64,000 nucleotides of DNA from Labilibaculum sp. (GCF_963664555.1 NZ_OY761461.1:806001-870000), one strand, 5' to 3'. Shown: positions 1 through 10,566, counted from the first letter of the stretch. Translations and numbers: made by a program. The notes: a model not told the origin generated them from the letters alone.

Positions 1-190
1 CGCAAGAAATATGCAGGATTTGGTGGCAGAATTGGAAGAAAAGTATGAGGTTGAGTTGAGTGATGATTTAGAATTGATCACCGTTCGGCATTATACGCCG
101 GCGACAATCGAAGAAATACAGAACAAACATCATGTTCTGGTAGAACAAAAGAACAGTAATACTGCAATTTATCTAACAGTCGCAAATTAA
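1..190 (+). CDS. Aspartate kinase, C-terminal end (partial)
   Basis: The reading frame is open from the window edge to TAA at 188-190 and encodes the last 62 residues of a protein that starts outside the window. The visible tail ([15 protein letters not shown], then [14 protein letters not shown]) looks like the end of the ACT regulatory region of Bacteroidota monofunctional aspartate kinases. That enzyme commits aspartate to the lysine/threonine/methionine pathway. It stops one base before metH, so the two are probably co-transcribed, which fits a methionine-supply role. The catalytic domain is not visible, so the assignment rests on the tail and the context. Confidence 0.6.
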   Translation, partial: ARNMQDLVAELEEKYEVELSDDLELITVRHYTPATIEEIQNKHHVLVEQKNSNTAIYLTVAN

Positions 191-191
191 T

Positions 192-3100
192 ATGGAACAG
201 AAATTTACATCTATTAAAGAGGCATTACAGAAGCAAATTCTTGTTTTAGACGGTGCCATGGGAACTATGATTCAGGCACACAAGTTGACTGAAGAAGATT
301 TTCGTGGAACCCGTTTTGCAGATTTTTCAAGTGATCAGAAAGGACATAACGACTTGCTGACTTTGACTCAACCTGAAATTATTAAGGGGATTCATCGAAA
401 ATTTTTGGAAGCCGGAGCCAATATTATTGAAACCAATACATTTAATGCCAATGCAATTTCATTGGCCGATTATCAATTGGAAGATTTGGCCTATGAACTG
501 AATTTTGAAGCAGTGAAAAATGCCCGTGCTGCTGTTGATGAGATGAATGCAACTGATCCTGATACGCCACGCTGGGTAGCTGGAGCTATTGGCCCTACAA
601 ATAAAACCACTTCCATGTCGCCAAAGGTTGAAGATCCTGGATATCGGGATGTAGGTTTTGATGATTTGGTGAGAATTTACACTGAGCAGATCAAGGGATT
701 GCTGGATGGTGGAGTGGATGCTCTTTTAATAGAAACAATTTTTGATACCTTAAATGCCAAGGCCTGTATTTTTGCTGCCGATTTATTGCTGGAAGAAAGA
801 GGATTGGATATTCCAATCATGATTTCGGGAACCATTACTGACAACAGTGGACGAACTCTTTCGGGACAAACCCTGGAGGCTTTTGTAACATCAGTAAAAT
901 GTGATAGATTATTGAGCATTGGATTAAATTGTGCTTTCGGTGCTAAAGATTTGGTACCATATATTCAGCAGTTGGATACTTTGCTTCCTGTTTATGTGAG
1001 TGTTTATCCGAATGCCGGTTTGCCAAATGAATTGGGAGAGTACGATGAAACTCCTCAAACCATGTTGGGTGATTTAAAAGAATTATTGGATAATAAGAAG
1101 ATAAATATTGTAGGTGGATGTTGTGGAACCCGGCCAGAACACATTAAAATATTAGCCGATGCGGTTAAAAATACTGCTCCCAGAAAAATTCCAGCTGTTG
1201 AAAAGGAAACTCGTTTGAGTGGATTGGAATTACTGCGGATTAATTCGCTCACCAATTTTGTGAATGTAGGAGAGCGCACCAATGTGGCAGGTTCTTTGAA
1301 ATTTGCGCGTTTAATTCGAGAGAAAAAATACGAAGAAGCACTTTCAATAGCTCGCAGCCAAGTTGAAAACGGAGCACAAATTATTGATGTAAACATGGAT
1401 GATGCCATGTTGGATGCTGAAAAGGAAATGGATATTTTCTTAAAGTTATTGGTGTCTGAACCGGAAATTTCCCGAGTACCCATCATGATCGATTCATCGA
1501 AATGGTCGGTGTTGGAAACAGGATTGAAATGTGTGCAGGGAAAATGTGTGGTGAATTCAATTTCCTTAAAAGAAGGAGAAGAGGAATTTATCGATCATGC
1601 TGCAAAAATAAAAAGATACGGTGCTGCTGCGGTCATCATGGCTTTTGATGAAAAAGGTCAGGCCGATACTTTCCAGCGAAGAACTGAAATTTGCGCGCGA
1701 GCCTATAAAATATTAACCGAAACAGTTGGTTTTCCGGCAGAAGATATCATTTTCGATCCCAATGTATTGGCAATTGCTACGGGTATCGAAGAGCACAACA
1801 ACTATGCGGTTGATTATATCAAAACGGTAAAGTGGATCAAAGCTAACTTGCCACATGCTAAAATCAGTGGTGGAATCAGTAATCTGTCTTTCTCCTTCCG
1901 TGGAAACAATACAGTTCGGGAAGCTATGCATTCGGTTTTCTTGTATCATGCCATTAAAGAAGGTTTGGATATGGGAATTGTGAATCCTGGAATGCTGCAG
2001 ATTTACGATGAAATTGAACCTGAGCTTTTGCAGAAAGTGGAAGATGTGGTTTTGAACCGGAAACCTGAGGCTACAGAGAGACTCATTGAATTTGCCGAGG
2101 GATTGAAATCGGTAGGGAAAGTTCAGGCGAAAATCGATGCATGGAGAGAAAAACCTTGTTTCGAACGACTTTCTTATTCTCTGGTAAAAGGAATCACCGA
2201 TTATATTGAACAGGATTCTGAAGAAGCCAGGCAGTTGTTGCCCCGTGCATTGGATGTGATTGAACAACCTTTGATGGATGGAATGAACATCGTGGGCAAT
2301 TTGTTTGGAGAAGGGAAAATGTTTTTGCCTCAGGTGGTAAAGTCAGCAAGGGTAATGAAAAAGGCTGTTGCTTATCTTCAACCTTTTATCGAAGAAGAGA
2401 AAAATAGTCTGACCGATGCGAAAAATGCCGGCAAAATTGTAATGGCTACCGTTAAAGGTGATGTGCACGATATTGGGAAAAATATTGTTGGCGTAGTTTT
2501 AGGATGTAACAATTTTGAAGTGATTGATTTGGGCGTTATGGTTCCCAGCTCAAAGATTATAGAAGTTGCCATACGAGAGAATGTGGATGCAATTGGTTTA
2601 AGCGGACTGATTACACCTTCCTTGGAAGAGATGTGTTTTGTTGCTGAAGAAATGAAGCGGCAAGGTTTGGATATTCCTTTGGTAGTAGGCGGTGCAACCA
2701 CTTCGGAATTGCATACTGCGGTTAAAATTGAACCAAATTATGAGAATGGTGTGGTTCACGTTGTAGATGCTTCCAAATCGGTGGGAATTTTTAAACAGTT
2801 GTGCGATAAGAATAAAAGAAAAGATTTTTTGGCAAAAACCCGTGAAGAGTATCAAATTGTGCGTGAAGATCATGAAAATAAAAAGCCGGTGGAATACTAT
2901 ACCTTGGATGAGGCCCGAAAAAACAGAGAGCAAATTGATTGGAAAACAGCTCCTATTTATGAGCCAAACAAAATTGGATTGCAGGTTTTGAATAACTTCT
3001 CGATTGGCGAAATCCGAAAATACATCGATTGGACCTTCTTTTTTGTTGCCTGGGAGCTGAAATGCATGTATCCTGAAATTATGGAAGATCCGGATTTGAA

Positions 3101-3863
3101 GGAGGAGGCTAAAATCCTTTTCGACGATGCCAATCGTATGCTGGATGTAATCGAGCGCGAAGGATTGATAGAAGCGAGTGCGGTTTACGGATTGTTTCCT
3201 GCCAATAGTGTTGGGGATGATATCGTATTGTATACCGATGAAGACAGAACAAATGAAATTACCCGATTTTGTGGTATTCGTCAGCAGGAGAAGTTCAAAA
3301 AAGGACTGAGTAGTTTGTGTCTGAGTGATTTTGTGGCTCCAATTGAATCGAATCGAATCGATTATGTGGGGGCTTTTGTTGTGACGGCAGGTCTGGGTAT
3401 TGAAGAAATACTTCAGAAATTTGCCGAAGATCATGACGATTACAACAGCATCATGATTAAGATTTTGGCAGACCGTTTGGCGGAGGCTTTTACGGAATTG
3501 TTACACGAAAAAATCCGTAAAGAAGATTGGGGATATGCTAAAGATGAAGATCTTAATATAGAGCAAATGCTTCGCGAACATTACCAGGGAATCCGTCCGG
3601 CTTTTGGATATCCATCATTGCCTGAGCATTCCGAAAAACAAGTGCTTTGGGATTTTCTGGATGTAGAAAAGAACATAGGAGCAACATTAACCGAAAGTTT
3701 TGCCATGTATCCGGCAGCCTCGGTTAGCGGATTGGTTTTCGCTCATCCTGAGGCATTGTATTTTTCTATCGATAAAATAATGGAAGATCAATTGAAGGAT
3801 TATGCATCCCGAAAAGGAATATCCGAAGAGAAAGCAAAGAAGCTGTTAACAGCTATATTATAA
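192..3863 (+). CDS. metH: Cobalamin-dependent methionine synthase
   Basis: This cytosolic enzyme transfers the methyl group of 5-methyl-THF to homocysteine through methylcobalamin. At 1223 residues it is full length with all four modules. The homocysteine domain has zinc ligands at Cys247, Cys310 and Cys311 (GGCCGT). The folate domain starts near residue 355 ([11 protein letters not shown]). The cap and B12 domain carries [11 protein letters not shown] with the cobalt-ligand His759. The SAM-binding reactivation domain has [12 protein letters not shown] near residue 1135. The residue numbers coincide with those of E. coli MetH. It begins one base after the upstream aspartate kinase stop and is followed after about 80 bp by metF, its folate-substrate supplier. 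Confidence 0.98.
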   Translation: MEQKFTSIKEALQKQILVLDGAMGTMIQAHKLTEEDFRGTRFADFSSDQKGHNDLLTLTQPEIIKGIHRKFLEAGANIIETNTFNANAISLADYQLEDLAYELNFEAVKNARAAVDEMNATDPDTPRWVAGAIGPTNKTTSMSPKVEDPGYRDVGFDDLVRIYTEQIKGLLDGGVDALLIETIFDTLNAKACIFAADLLLEERGLDIPIMISGTITDNSGRTLSGQTLEAFVTSVKCDRLLSIGLNCAFGAKDLVPYIQQLDTLLPVYVSVYPNAGLPNELGEYDETPQTMLGDLKELLDNKKINIVGGCCGTRPEHIKILADAVKNTAPRKIPAVEKETRLSGLELLRINSLTNFVNVGERTNVAGSLKFARLIREKKYEEALSIARSQVENGAQIIDVNMDDAMLDAEKEMDIFLKLLVSEPEISRVPIMIDSSKWSVLETGLKCVQGKCVVNSISLKEGEEEFIDHAAKIKRYGAAAVIMAFDEKGQADTFQRRTEICARAYKILTETVGFPAEDIIFDPNVLAIATGIEEHNNYAVDYIKTVKWIKANLPHAKISGGISNLSFSFRGNNTVREAMHSVFLYHAIKEGLDMGIVNPGMLQIYDEIEPELLQKVEDVVLNRKPEATERLIEFAEGLKSVGKVQAKIDAWREKPCFERLSYSLVKGITDYIEQDSEEARQLLPRALDVIEQPLMDGMNIVGNLFGEGKMFLPQVVKSARVMKKAVAYLQPFIEEEKNSLTDAKNAGKIVMATVKGDVHDIGKNIVGVVLGCNNFEVIDLGVMVPSSKIIEVAIRENVDAIGLSGLITPSLEEMCFVAEEMKRQGLDIPLVVGGATTSELHTAVKIEPNYENGVVHVVDASKSVGIFKQLCDKNKRKDFLAKTREEYQIVREDHENKKPVEYYTLDEARKNREQIDWKTAPIYEPNKIGLQVLNNFSIGEIRKYIDWTFFFVAWELKCMYPEIMEDPDLKEEAKILFDDANRMLDVIEREGLIEASAVYGLFPANSVGDDIVLYTDEDRTNEITRFCGIRQQEKFKKGLSSLCLSDFVAPIESNRIDYVGAFVVTAGLGIEEILQKFAEDHDDYNSIMIKILADRLAEAFTELLHEKIRKEDWGYAKDEDLNIEQMLREHYQGIRPAFGYPSLPEHSEKQVLWDFLDVEKNIGATLTESFAMYPAASVSGLVFAHPEALYFSIDKIMEDQLKDYASRKGISEEKAKKLLTAIL

Positions 3864-3941
3864 ATATGATTTATGAGAATTGGTTGTATCGGGAATGAAT
3901 CTTATTTCTCAAATCCAATATCTCGCATCTAAATTTAACCA

Positions 3942-4901
3942 ATGAAAGTAATCGAACTATTAAACCAGGCAATTGAGAATAAAACCACACATTTCTCTTT
4001 TGAATTGTTGCCACCTTTGCGTGGAAACAGCATATATAAAGTCTTTAATACTATTGATAAGCTGAAGGAATTTGATCCGAAGTATATTAATATTACAGCA
4101 CATCGCGATGAAATGGTATTTACCGAATCGGCGAGTGGAGTAATCGAGAAAAAAATTACACGAAAGCGTCCAGGAACAGTAGCAGTTGCCGCGGCCATTA
4201 AAAATGAATATAAAATTACGGTAGTTCCACATGTAATTTGCAGTGGATTTTTACCTGAAGAAACTGAAAATGCTTTGTTGGATTTAAATTTTCTGGATAT
4301 TCACGATGTTTTATTGCTTCGCGGAGATTCATCATCCCGTCATGCTTTTATTTCCAGCGAAGGAGAACACAAATATGCTATTGATCTGATTCATCAGGTA
4401 AATAATATCAACAAAGGTGAGTTTTTAGATGGTACACATGTTGAGCCTTTTGCAACACCTTTTTCTTTTGGTACGGCCGGATATCCTGAAAAACACGAAG
4501 AAGCTCCAAATATTGATTCTGATATATATTGGTTGAAAAAGAAAGTGGATGCCGGAGCCGAATACATCGTTACGCAAATGTTCTTCGATAATCAGAAATT
4601 CTTTGATTTTGTAAAGAAAGTACGCGATGCCGGTATTACAGTTCCTGTTGTTCCGGGAATTAAGCCAATATCTGCATTAAGCCAACTAACAGTGCTTCCG
4701 CAGATTTTTAAAACCGATATTCCTGAAGCATTAGCTGCCGAAGTTCGTAAATGCAAAACCAACGATGAGGCGAAGCAAGTGGGAATAGAGTGGGGAATTC
4801 AGCAAGGAAAAGAATTGATTCAGCACGGGGTTCCTTCCTTGCATTTTTATACCCTTATGGCATCCGATTGTGTGAAAGAAATAGCCAAGGCAATCTATTA
4901 A
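3942..4901 (+). CDS. metF: Methylenetetrahydrofolate reductase
   Basis: This flavoenzyme reduces 5,10-methylene-THF to 5-methyl-THF, the methyl donor for MetH encoded just upstream. The 319-residue length is typical of bacterial MetF. Family features visible are the N-terminal FSFELLPPLRG strand, VVPHVICSG, the LLLRGD motif, GAEYIVTQMFFDN and the VPGIKPI segment. The 78-bp gap from metH holds no terminator-like hairpin, so one transcript is likely. No riboswitch-like element is evident before either gene. Confidence 0.96.
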   Translation: MKVIELLNQAIENKTTHFSFELLPPLRGNSIYKVFNTIDKLKEFDPKYINITAHRDEMVFTESASGVIEKKITRKRPGTVAVAAAIKNEYKITVVPHVICSGFLPEETENALLDLNFLDIHDVLLLRGDSSSRHAFISSEGEHKYAIDLIHQVNNINKGEFLDGTHVEPFATPFSFGTAGYPEKHEEAPNIDSDIYWLKKKVDAGAEYIVTQMFFDNQKFFDFVKKVRDAGITVPVVPGIKPISALSQLTVLPQIFKTDIPEALAAEVRKCKTNDEAKQVGIEWGIQQGKELIQHGVPSLHFYTLMASDCVKEIAKAIY

Positions 4902-5480
4902 ATACGTTAAGGTTTATTTTTTCCTTCGAAAAAAGAAGCATCGAGTATCAAATTAAACCCAGAAGCTCAAGATCTGAGGCCTTACCCCTGATTTGTAATC
5001 AGGGGTTAAGGGGCAACAGGATTTGTAATTCGTATTCATCAGTTGGTAGTTAGAAAACGATCCCGCAAGGGGAAGTCTCTTTTTGTTTTTACTTGATTAG
5101 CTTTTTTTTCGGATTAAATGGGACGCCTCCTTCTTATAAAGTCACCTGTTCCCCTCACATCGGCATCCTAATTTCTCACCATTTCGCCCTCATTTCTCAG
5201 TATGGGAATCCCTTTGGCTCAGAGAGGAAGGATTAGTTTATTGATGGGAAATATTTAAATGTTGACGGGAAGCACATCAATGATGAGTTTTGTGAATTAA
5301 TCCTGCACAGCTATTTAAAATTATGTGTAGCTTTTTATTAAATTTACAAAGAAAATCGTATAAGTAATCTTTTAGAATTATGTGCGATTTATTTTTGATT
5401 ATGCACCTTGAGTTTTCAGCGAATACACAATAAAATAGAGATTGAAGTGTTTTTGACAGAGAATGATAAAGTTTATTGAA
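4902..5480. other. Intergenic region after metF, hairpin and weak 21-bp repeats
   Basis: I see no convincing gene. It holds a strong imperfect hairpin at 4981-5010 (CCCCTGATT, loop TGT, AATCAGGGG) without a T-tract. It also holds a weak series of CTCAC/CTCAG cores at 5154, 5175, 5196 and 5218. The stretch 5320-5460 is AT-rich and probably contains the promoter of the next gene. Confidence 0.5.
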
Positions 5481-6020
5481 ATGAAGAGAATACTATTTGT
5501 ACTGATGTTTTTATTTGTTGCTGCATTTTCGAATGCCCAAATTTTTAATACATCAGGAATTTTAAAAAGTGGTGAGGCGTCAATTGGATTTGAACCTTCT
5601 ATGTTGGTATCCAATGGATCGAATGAATTTTTAATGTTTTTTCATGCTGGAGTAGGCATTGGCAATAATGTTGATTTGGGAGCAAAAATTGGTGCTTTTG
5701 GCGATGAAACCTACTACGGTGGCGATGTCGAGTTTGGAATCAGCAAGAACCTTTCTTTAGCTGCAGGAGCTCATCATTTTCATGATTTTGGTTTCGATGG
5801 AACAGCAAATGTAACGGTTCCCCTGGCATCAGGCACAAAATTGATTACCGGATTAGACATGGATATTAATTTTGGCGATGAAACTACAATCCCGCTTTGG
5901 GTTCCAATCGGCATAAGAGTTGCTGTAGGAAATGGATGGTCGCTAATTATGGAAGCTGAAATTGAATTAACCGATGAGGCTTACCATTACTTTGGAATCG
6001 GCATGGCTTATGGATTTTAG
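5481..6020 (+). CDS. Probable outer-membrane beta-barrel protein
   Basis: The product has a clear Sec signal peptide (MKRILFVLMFLFVAAFSNAQ, cleaved after Ala-Gln), followed by about 160 residues of alternating short strands rich in Gly, aromatic and acidic residues (for example GAKIGAFGDETYYGGDVEFGI) and a C-terminal GMAYGF ending in phenylalanine. This is the pattern of a small outer-membrane beta-barrel. I chose the ATG at 5481 rather than the in-frame ATG at 5463 because it gives a proper signal peptide. No specific family is recognised. A bidirectional terminator follows. Confidence 0.7.
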   Translation: MKRILFVLMFLFVAAFSNAQIFNTSGILKSGEASIGFEPSMLVSNGSNEFLMFFHAGVGIGNNVDLGAKIGAFGDETYYGGDVEFGISKNLSLAAGAHHFHDFGFDGTANVTVPLASGTKLITGLDMDINFGDETTIPLWVPIGIRVAVGNGWSLIMEAEIELTDEAYHYFGIGMAYGF

Positions 6021-6037
6021 AATTTACAATTACAAAT

Positions 6038-6068
6038 AAAAAAAACTCCGCTTTGGGCGGAGTTTTTT
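6038..6068. terminator. Bidirectional rho-independent terminator
   Basis: An 8-bp stem, AACTCCGC / GCGGAGTT, has a short loop, an A-run before it and a T-run after it. It lies between two convergent genes and can serve both. Confidence 0.85.
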
Positions 6069-6081
6069 GTTCTAAACATCT

Positions 6082-7023
6082 CTATTTTCCAAACTCATCA
6101 ATAATCTTTTGAGCCGTAACTTCCGATAGTTTTATATTCGATTCATGTGTCCAGCCACCAACATGCGGACTCAGCAATACTTTTTCCGATTCAATCAAAT
6201 ATTGAAATTCAGCAGGCAATTCCGAGGCATGTAAATCTTCGAAAGAAGTTTTCTCATATTCCAATACATCCAAACAAGCACCTTTCACCTGTCCGGAATC
6301 CAAATTTTTCACCAAATCAGCAATGCGAACTACTTTTCCTCGAGCCGTATTAATAAGGTAGATTGGCTTTTTAAATTTATTAAGGAAGTCATTATTCACC
6401 ATAAACATTGTTTCCTCCGTTTGCGGAACATGTAAACTCAAAACATCACATTGCTCAAACAAGTCTTCCATCTGTTTTTCTTCACAAAATTCATCCGAAT
6501 AATCGAATTTGTATTTGTCGTAGGCAATAACTTTGCAACCGAAACCTTTCAGGCGTTGGGCAAAAGCACCGCCCATATTTCCATATCCAATAATACCAAT
6601 GGTTTTTCCTTTTATTTCGATGCCTCGATTTTCTTCCCGTCGCCACATTCCATTGCGAACTTCCCAATTGCACCGGCACAAGTTGTTGAAAAGAGTAAGC
6701 AACATACCAACAGCATGTTCGCCTACCGCATCCCTGTTTCCTTCCGGAGCATTAAAGCATCTAATCCCTTTGCTTTCGGCGTAGTCAACATCAATGTTTT
6801 CCAATCCGGCACCCACACGGCCAATAAATTTCAGATTGGTGGCGTGGTCTAATTCTTCTTTGTTCAATTTGAATTTGCTGCGGATAATAAAGCCGTCGAA
6901 CTCATGAAAAATTGCCAGAAGTTCTTCTTTGTTCTTTTCAGGAGCATAAGTGCATTCAAACCCTGCTTCTTCAAGCATTTCTCTTAGTCGCGCATGAGTC
7001 GAATCTATAAATAGTACTTTCAT
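6082..7023 (-). CDS. D-isomer-specific 2-hydroxyacid dehydrogenase (SerA-like)
   Basis: This is an NAD-dependent dehydrogenase of the D-3-phosphoglycerate dehydrogenase family, 313 residues long and without a C-terminal ACT domain. Visible motifs are FIGRVGAGLENIDV before the nucleotide fold, the Rossmann glycine motif GIIGYGNMGGAFAQRL, LHVPQTEET, the substrate-arginine segment LINTARGKVV, and the catalytic-histidine region LSPHVGGWTHES. Family members act on phosphoglycerate or other 2-hydroxyacids, and the exact substrate cannot be read here. It is monocistronic and converges on the outer-membrane protein gene. Confidence 0.88.
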   Translation of the reverse strand: MKVLFIDSTHARLREMLEEAGFECTYAPEKNKEELLAIFHEFDGFIIRSKFKLNKEELDHATNLKFIGRVGAGLENIDVDYAESKGIRCFNAPEGNRDAVGEHAVGMLLTLFNNLCRCNWEVRNGMWRREENRGIEIKGKTIGIIGYGNMGGAFAQRLKGFGCKVIAYDKYKFDYSDEFCEEKQMEDLFEQCDVLSLHVPQTEETMFMVNNDFLNKFKKPIYLINTARGKVVRIADLVKNLDSGQVKGACLDVLEYEKTSFEDLHASELPAEFQYLIESEKVLLSPHVGGWTHESNIKLSEVTAQKIIDEFGK

Positions 7024-7205
7024 TTTATAAGTATCATGATAAAAGGATCAAGAATCAAGTGGGAGATCCCTGTTGATTTGTATTTTAAGTCTTGCAAAAA
7101 TAGATGGAAATTCATAAATAGAGGAATTTATTTAGAAGTATTAATTTTGGACAATACACAAGGACTAATTGTTTTTGTTTTAAAATCTGTAAGAATTACA
7201 AAATA

Positions 7206-7703
7206 TCATTTTTTATCAGCGTCTAAATTCACCACAAAACTGGCTTTGTATCCTCTAACTTCGCCCAGAGCATCATATATCTCGTAGCCAAACATCATTT
7301 TTTTAACTCTCTTTTTAAGAGAAAGCTTTTTCGAATCCCAAAACCATTCCTCCTCAAACTGTATTTTTCCGATATGATTGATTAAATCACTTTCAGCGAT
7401 TATTTTCTCCAGTTCTGGTTTTGATAGCTGATGATTGTCGTAATAATCAAAGGTAGCTAAGTCGCCGTTTCTTACTGCTTTAATAATGTCTTTCGCCAAT
7501 TCCTTAATGTTGGTATTTGCAAGGCATTCAGTTTTCCAATCATCTTCCGGATTTGGATTAGTCACCAAAACCTCATAAATAATAGGATTGGCGATTTTCA
7601 CACCAGAATATTCTTTGTTTTCAACAGTGTTTTTCTGCTGGCAGGAAAACAAAAACAGCTCTGAAAAAATCAGAGCTGTAACTATAAGATTATAGTGTTT
7701 CAT
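7206..7703 (-). CDS. Small lipoprotein of unknown function
   Basis: The 165-residue product has a lipoprotein signal peptide with the lipobox LFLFSC (Cys21), so it should be anchored in a membrane facing the periplasm. The mature part contains an acidic, helix-rich segment (NIKELAKDIIKAVRNGD) and ends with a beta-rich tail (GEVRGYKASFVVNL). I recognise no family. It lies 58 bp downstream of pyrC on the same strand and may be read from the same transcript. Confidence 0.7.
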   Translation of the reverse strand: MKHYNLIVTALIFSELFLFSCQQKNTVENKEYSGVKIANPIIYEVLVTNPNPEDDWKTECLANTNIKELAKDIIKAVRNGDLATFDYYDNHQLSKPELEKIIAESDLINHIGKIQFEEEWFWDSKKLSLKKRVKKMMFGYEIYDALGEVRGYKASFVVNLDADKK

Positions 7704-7761
7704 ATTTTGAAAATTTCACCTTTTTACTTTTACCTTTTTTCTTATTTCTCAAATCTCATTT

Positions 7762-9102
7762 CTACCTTTCAAAACTCAGACTCATTCCTTTAGTACTGTC
7801 ATCAAATACACCATTGTCGTAGGCCAAATGTCCATTAACAAAGGTTTTGTCTACTTTATATTGGAATTTCTCGCCATCAAAAGGAGTCCATCCACATTTG
7901 TATAACGAATTGGCATTGGTAGCCGTCCAGTCATCTTCTTTTAAAAGAACCAAATCGGCATAGTATCCTTTGCGTATAAATCCACGTTTTTCAACCTGAA
8001 AAATTTCAGCCGGAGTGTGGCACATTTTCTCCACTACTTTTTCCATGCTGATTTTTCCTCTACGTGCTTGTTCCATCATAGCAATTAAAGAGTGCTGAAC
8101 CAACGGACCACCGCCGGCAGCCTGCATATAATTGCCATCCTTTTCTTCAGGAGTGTGAGGAGCATGGTCTGTCGCAACAACATCCAACCGATCATCCAAA
8201 AGCGCTTCCCAAAGTGCATCCTGATCTTTTTTTGTCTTAATTGCAGGATTCCATCTGATTCTCGATTTCTTAGTCAGATAATCTTTATCATCAAACCACA
8301 AATGGTGAACACAAACCTCACTGGTAATTCTTTTGTCCTTTGCGGGAATCGAATTGTCAAACAAATCCATTTCGATGGCAGTCGACAAATGCAAAATATG
8401 CAAGCGGGTATTGAATTTTTTCGCCAGTTCAATGGCTTTCGAAGAAGATTTGTAGCACGCCTCGGCACTTCTTATCACACCATGATACTCCATAGGAATG
8501 TCATCACCGAATTTTTTCTGATATTCAGCCTGATTTTTATCAATAGTGGGAGTGTCTTCACAATGGGTTGCGATCAACATGGGCGATTTTTCAAAAATCT
8601 GCGAAAGGGTATCAATATCATCTACCAACATATTCCCAGTCGACGAACCCATAAATATTTTAATACCACAAACCGTTTTAGGATCAGTTTTTAAAATTTC
8701 CTCCAGGTTTGTGTTTGTAGCACCCATATAAAAGGAGTAGTTTGCCAAAGATTTTTCAGCACCCAATTTATAGCGTTCAGTTAGTAATTCCTGAGTTACA
8801 GTTTGTGGTTTCACATTGGGCATGTCCATAAAGGAGGTAGTTCCCCCGGCAACGGCGGCTCTCGATTCGCTGTATAAATCGCCTTTTTGTGGCATTCCCG
8901 GATCACGAAAATGAACCTGATCATCAATAACACCCGGAATCAGTAATTTTCCGGCAGCATCAATAACAGTCCAATTCTTATCTGTAACTTCAGGAGCTGA
9001 AGTATATATTTCTTCAATTAGCTGATTTTTTATAAGAACACTTCCCGCAAACTTTTTGCCTTCATTAATAATCAAGGCGTTCTTTATAAGATAAGTCGAC
9101 AT
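7762..9102 (-). CDS. pyrC: Dihydroorotase
   Basis: This is an amidohydrolase-superfamily enzyme that closes carbamoyl-aspartate to dihydroorotate in pyrimidine synthesis. Its 446 residues fit the class I (PyrC/AllB-like) type. Metal-site motifs are present: DDQVHFRDPG near residue 60, GIKIFMGSSTGNM with the lysine that is usually carboxylated, ATHCED, LHILHLST, and VVATDHAPHTPEEK with the catalytic aspartate. Allantoinase is the main alternative. The HFRDPG and DHAPHT forms favour dihydroorotase. Confidence 0.93.
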   Translation of the reverse strand: MSTYLIKNALIINEGKKFAGSVLIKNQLIEEIYTSAPEVTDKNWTVIDAAGKLLIPGVIDDQVHFRDPGMPQKGDLYSESRAAVAGGTTSFMDMPNVKPQTVTQELLTERYKLGAEKSLANYSFYMGATNTNLEEILKTDPKTVCGIKIFMGSSTGNMLVDDIDTLSQIFEKSPMLIATHCEDTPTIDKNQAEYQKKFGDDIPMEYHGVIRSAEACYKSSSKAIELAKKFNTRLHILHLSTAIEMDLFDNSIPAKDKRITSEVCVHHLWFDDKDYLTKKSRIRWNPAIKTKKDQDALWEALLDDRLDVVATDHAPHTPEEKDGNYMQAAGGGPLVQHSLIAMMEQARRGKISMEKVVEKMCHTPAEIFQVEKRGFIRKGYYADLVLLKEDDWTATNANSLYKCGWTPFDGEKFQYKVDKTFVNGHLAYDNGVFDDSTKGMSLSFER

Positions 9103-9192
9103 TTTGCTTGTTTAAGTTATAGTATAAGGTTACATAGATTTAGAATTTATGAAATAGTCTGCTAAGTTAATCTTGACTGATGCATTTCAAAT

Positions 9193-9924
9193 CTATCTTT
9201 CGTATTTGGTGAAAAAGCTTCTTAACTTCATTTTAATCACTCCCCAAACGGCTTCATTAAAAATTCCACCACTCATTTTAGAGGTTCCCTGAGTTCTGTC
9301 CGTAAAAATAATTGGTACTTCAATAATATTGAAACCAAATTTCCAGGTCGTAAACTTCATTTCAATCTGAAAAGCATAACCTTTAAACCGGATGTTATCC
9401 AAATTAATCGTTTCCAACACCTTTCTTGTGTAGCATTTAAAGCCGGCTGTGGCATCATGAATTTTCATTCCCGTTACAAACCGGACATATTTCGATGCAA
9501 AATACGACATCAATACCCTACCCATAGGCCAATTTACAACATTTACACCGGAAACGTAGCGCGAACCAATAGCCATATCTCCACCTTTTTCCGAACAAGC
9601 CTTATATAAGTGAATTAAATCTTCCGGATTGTGCGAAAAATCCGCATCCATTTCGAACACATATTCATATTTGTGCTCCAACGCCCACTTAAAACCGGTA
9701 ATATATGCTGTTCCCAAACCAAGCTTGCCCTTACGTTCTATAATATGTAGTTGCGAAAACTCATTTTGCAGTTTCTTTACAATAGCTGCAGTTCCGTCCG
9801 GCGAGTTATCTTCTATAATAAGAATATCAAAAGCTGTATCCAGCGAAAAAACCTTCCTTACAATCGCTTCAATGTTTTCTTTTTCGTTGTAAGTTGGTAT
9901 AATAACAATACGATTCGTCACCAT
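9193..9924 (-). CDS. Polyprenol-phosphate glycosyltransferase (DPM1-like)
   Basis: This is a GT-A-fold family 2 glycosyltransferase of 243 residues. Family features are IIPTYNEKENIEAIV at the N terminus, ILIIEDNSPDGT, the DxD-like FEMDADFSHNPEDL, GSRYVSG, and the C-terminal VPIIFTDRTQGTSKMS. These match dolichyl/polyprenyl-phosphate mannose synthase-type enzymes, which charge a lipid carrier at the cytoplasmic face of the inner membrane. There is no C-terminal membrane domain, as in the soluble DPM1 type. The sugar is not determinable from sequence. Confidence 0.9.
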   Translation of the reverse strand: MVTNRIVIIPTYNEKENIEAIVRKVFSLDTAFDILIIEDNSPDGTAAIVKKLQNEFSQLHIIERKGKLGLGTAYITGFKWALEHKYEYVFEMDADFSHNPEDLIHLYKACSEKGGDMAIGSRYVSGVNVVNWPMGRVLMSYFASKYVRFVTGMKIHDATAGFKCYTRKVLETINLDNIRFKGYAFQIEMKFTTWKFGFNIIEVPIIFTDRTQGTSKMSGGIFNEAVWGVIKMKLRSFFTKYER

Positions 9925-10267
9925 GAGAGATTAATGTGTTAAAAACAATTTGCAATACGAAGATAGTATATCTACCTAAAATCTTTTCCGAACGATAGTT
10001 AAAAAGCCTAAAATTTTCAATTTAATCAGGCCATTTCCAATTACCCGCTAAAAAATTAGGGTAATTGGTCGGGCTATTCGCTAAATCTTTTACTTCGTTC
10101 CTCATTAAAAGGATATCGCTTCTATCCCTAATGGTGGAGATTTGCCATTGTTAGCGAATGATGTTTTTCCCGATATCATCACAAAGCATTCGCTAATTTA
10201 ATTTCCCATTAAAATTATACGTTCATGTTATCAGGGATTTAAGGTAAAGTTTGAAAAACTTTTCAAT

Positions 10268-10305
10268 TTTGATTAGGAATTGGGAGAAATAATGGTTTAT
10301 CTTTG
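10268..10305 (+). promoter_or_regulatory. rRNA promoter P1 (candidate)
   Basis: The Bacteroidota -7 box TATCTTTG lies at 10298-10305, followed by CACCGCTTT. An upstream TTTTGATTAGGA is shared with P2. The gap between TTTG and the -7 box is longer than the usual 19-21 nt, so the -33 assignment is uncertain. Confidence 0.6.
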
Positions 10306-10403
10306 CACCGCTTTCAACGGAAGGTGCCTGGTTTTTTTAGTGTTTTTGGGAGTGATTTTGATTTCACAAAAGCCTTGGTTTATTTTTTTTGAAATTTTTT
10401 TAC

Positions 10404-10443
10404 TTTGGGATTAGGATATGTTGAATTAAATGATTTATCTTTG
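10404..10443 (+). promoter_or_regulatory. rRNA promoter P2 (candidate)
   Basis: The -7 box TATCTTTG at 10436-10443 is followed by CACCCGCTTT, nearly the same downstream sequence as P1 and P3. GGGATTAGGA upstream repeats the P1 arrangement. The spacing to TTTG at 10404 is again long. Confidence 0.6.
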
Positions 10444-10533
10444 CACCCGCTTTAAGAGTTAACGAACTCGTGAGCCACTAGGAAACGTGGGGTTTGCAGT
10501 GAGATTAGCTTGAAAAAAAAAGTTAAAAAAAGA

Positions 10534-10566
10534 TTTGCAAGTTTAGGATTTATTTCTTTATCTTTG
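10534..10566 (+). promoter_or_regulatory. rRNA promoter P3
   Basis: TTTG at 10534-10537 and TATCTTTG at 10559-10566 are separated by 21 nt, matching the Bacteroidota sigma-ABfr consensus in both boxes and spacing. CACTCGCTTTT follows. It is the closest of the three promoters to the 16S gene. Confidence 0.75.

Noticed and set aside
3864..3941. A SAM or cobalamin riboswitch controlling metH/metF
   Set aside because: The gaps before metH (1 bp) and metF (78 bp) are too short and lack the conserved cores of these riboswitches.
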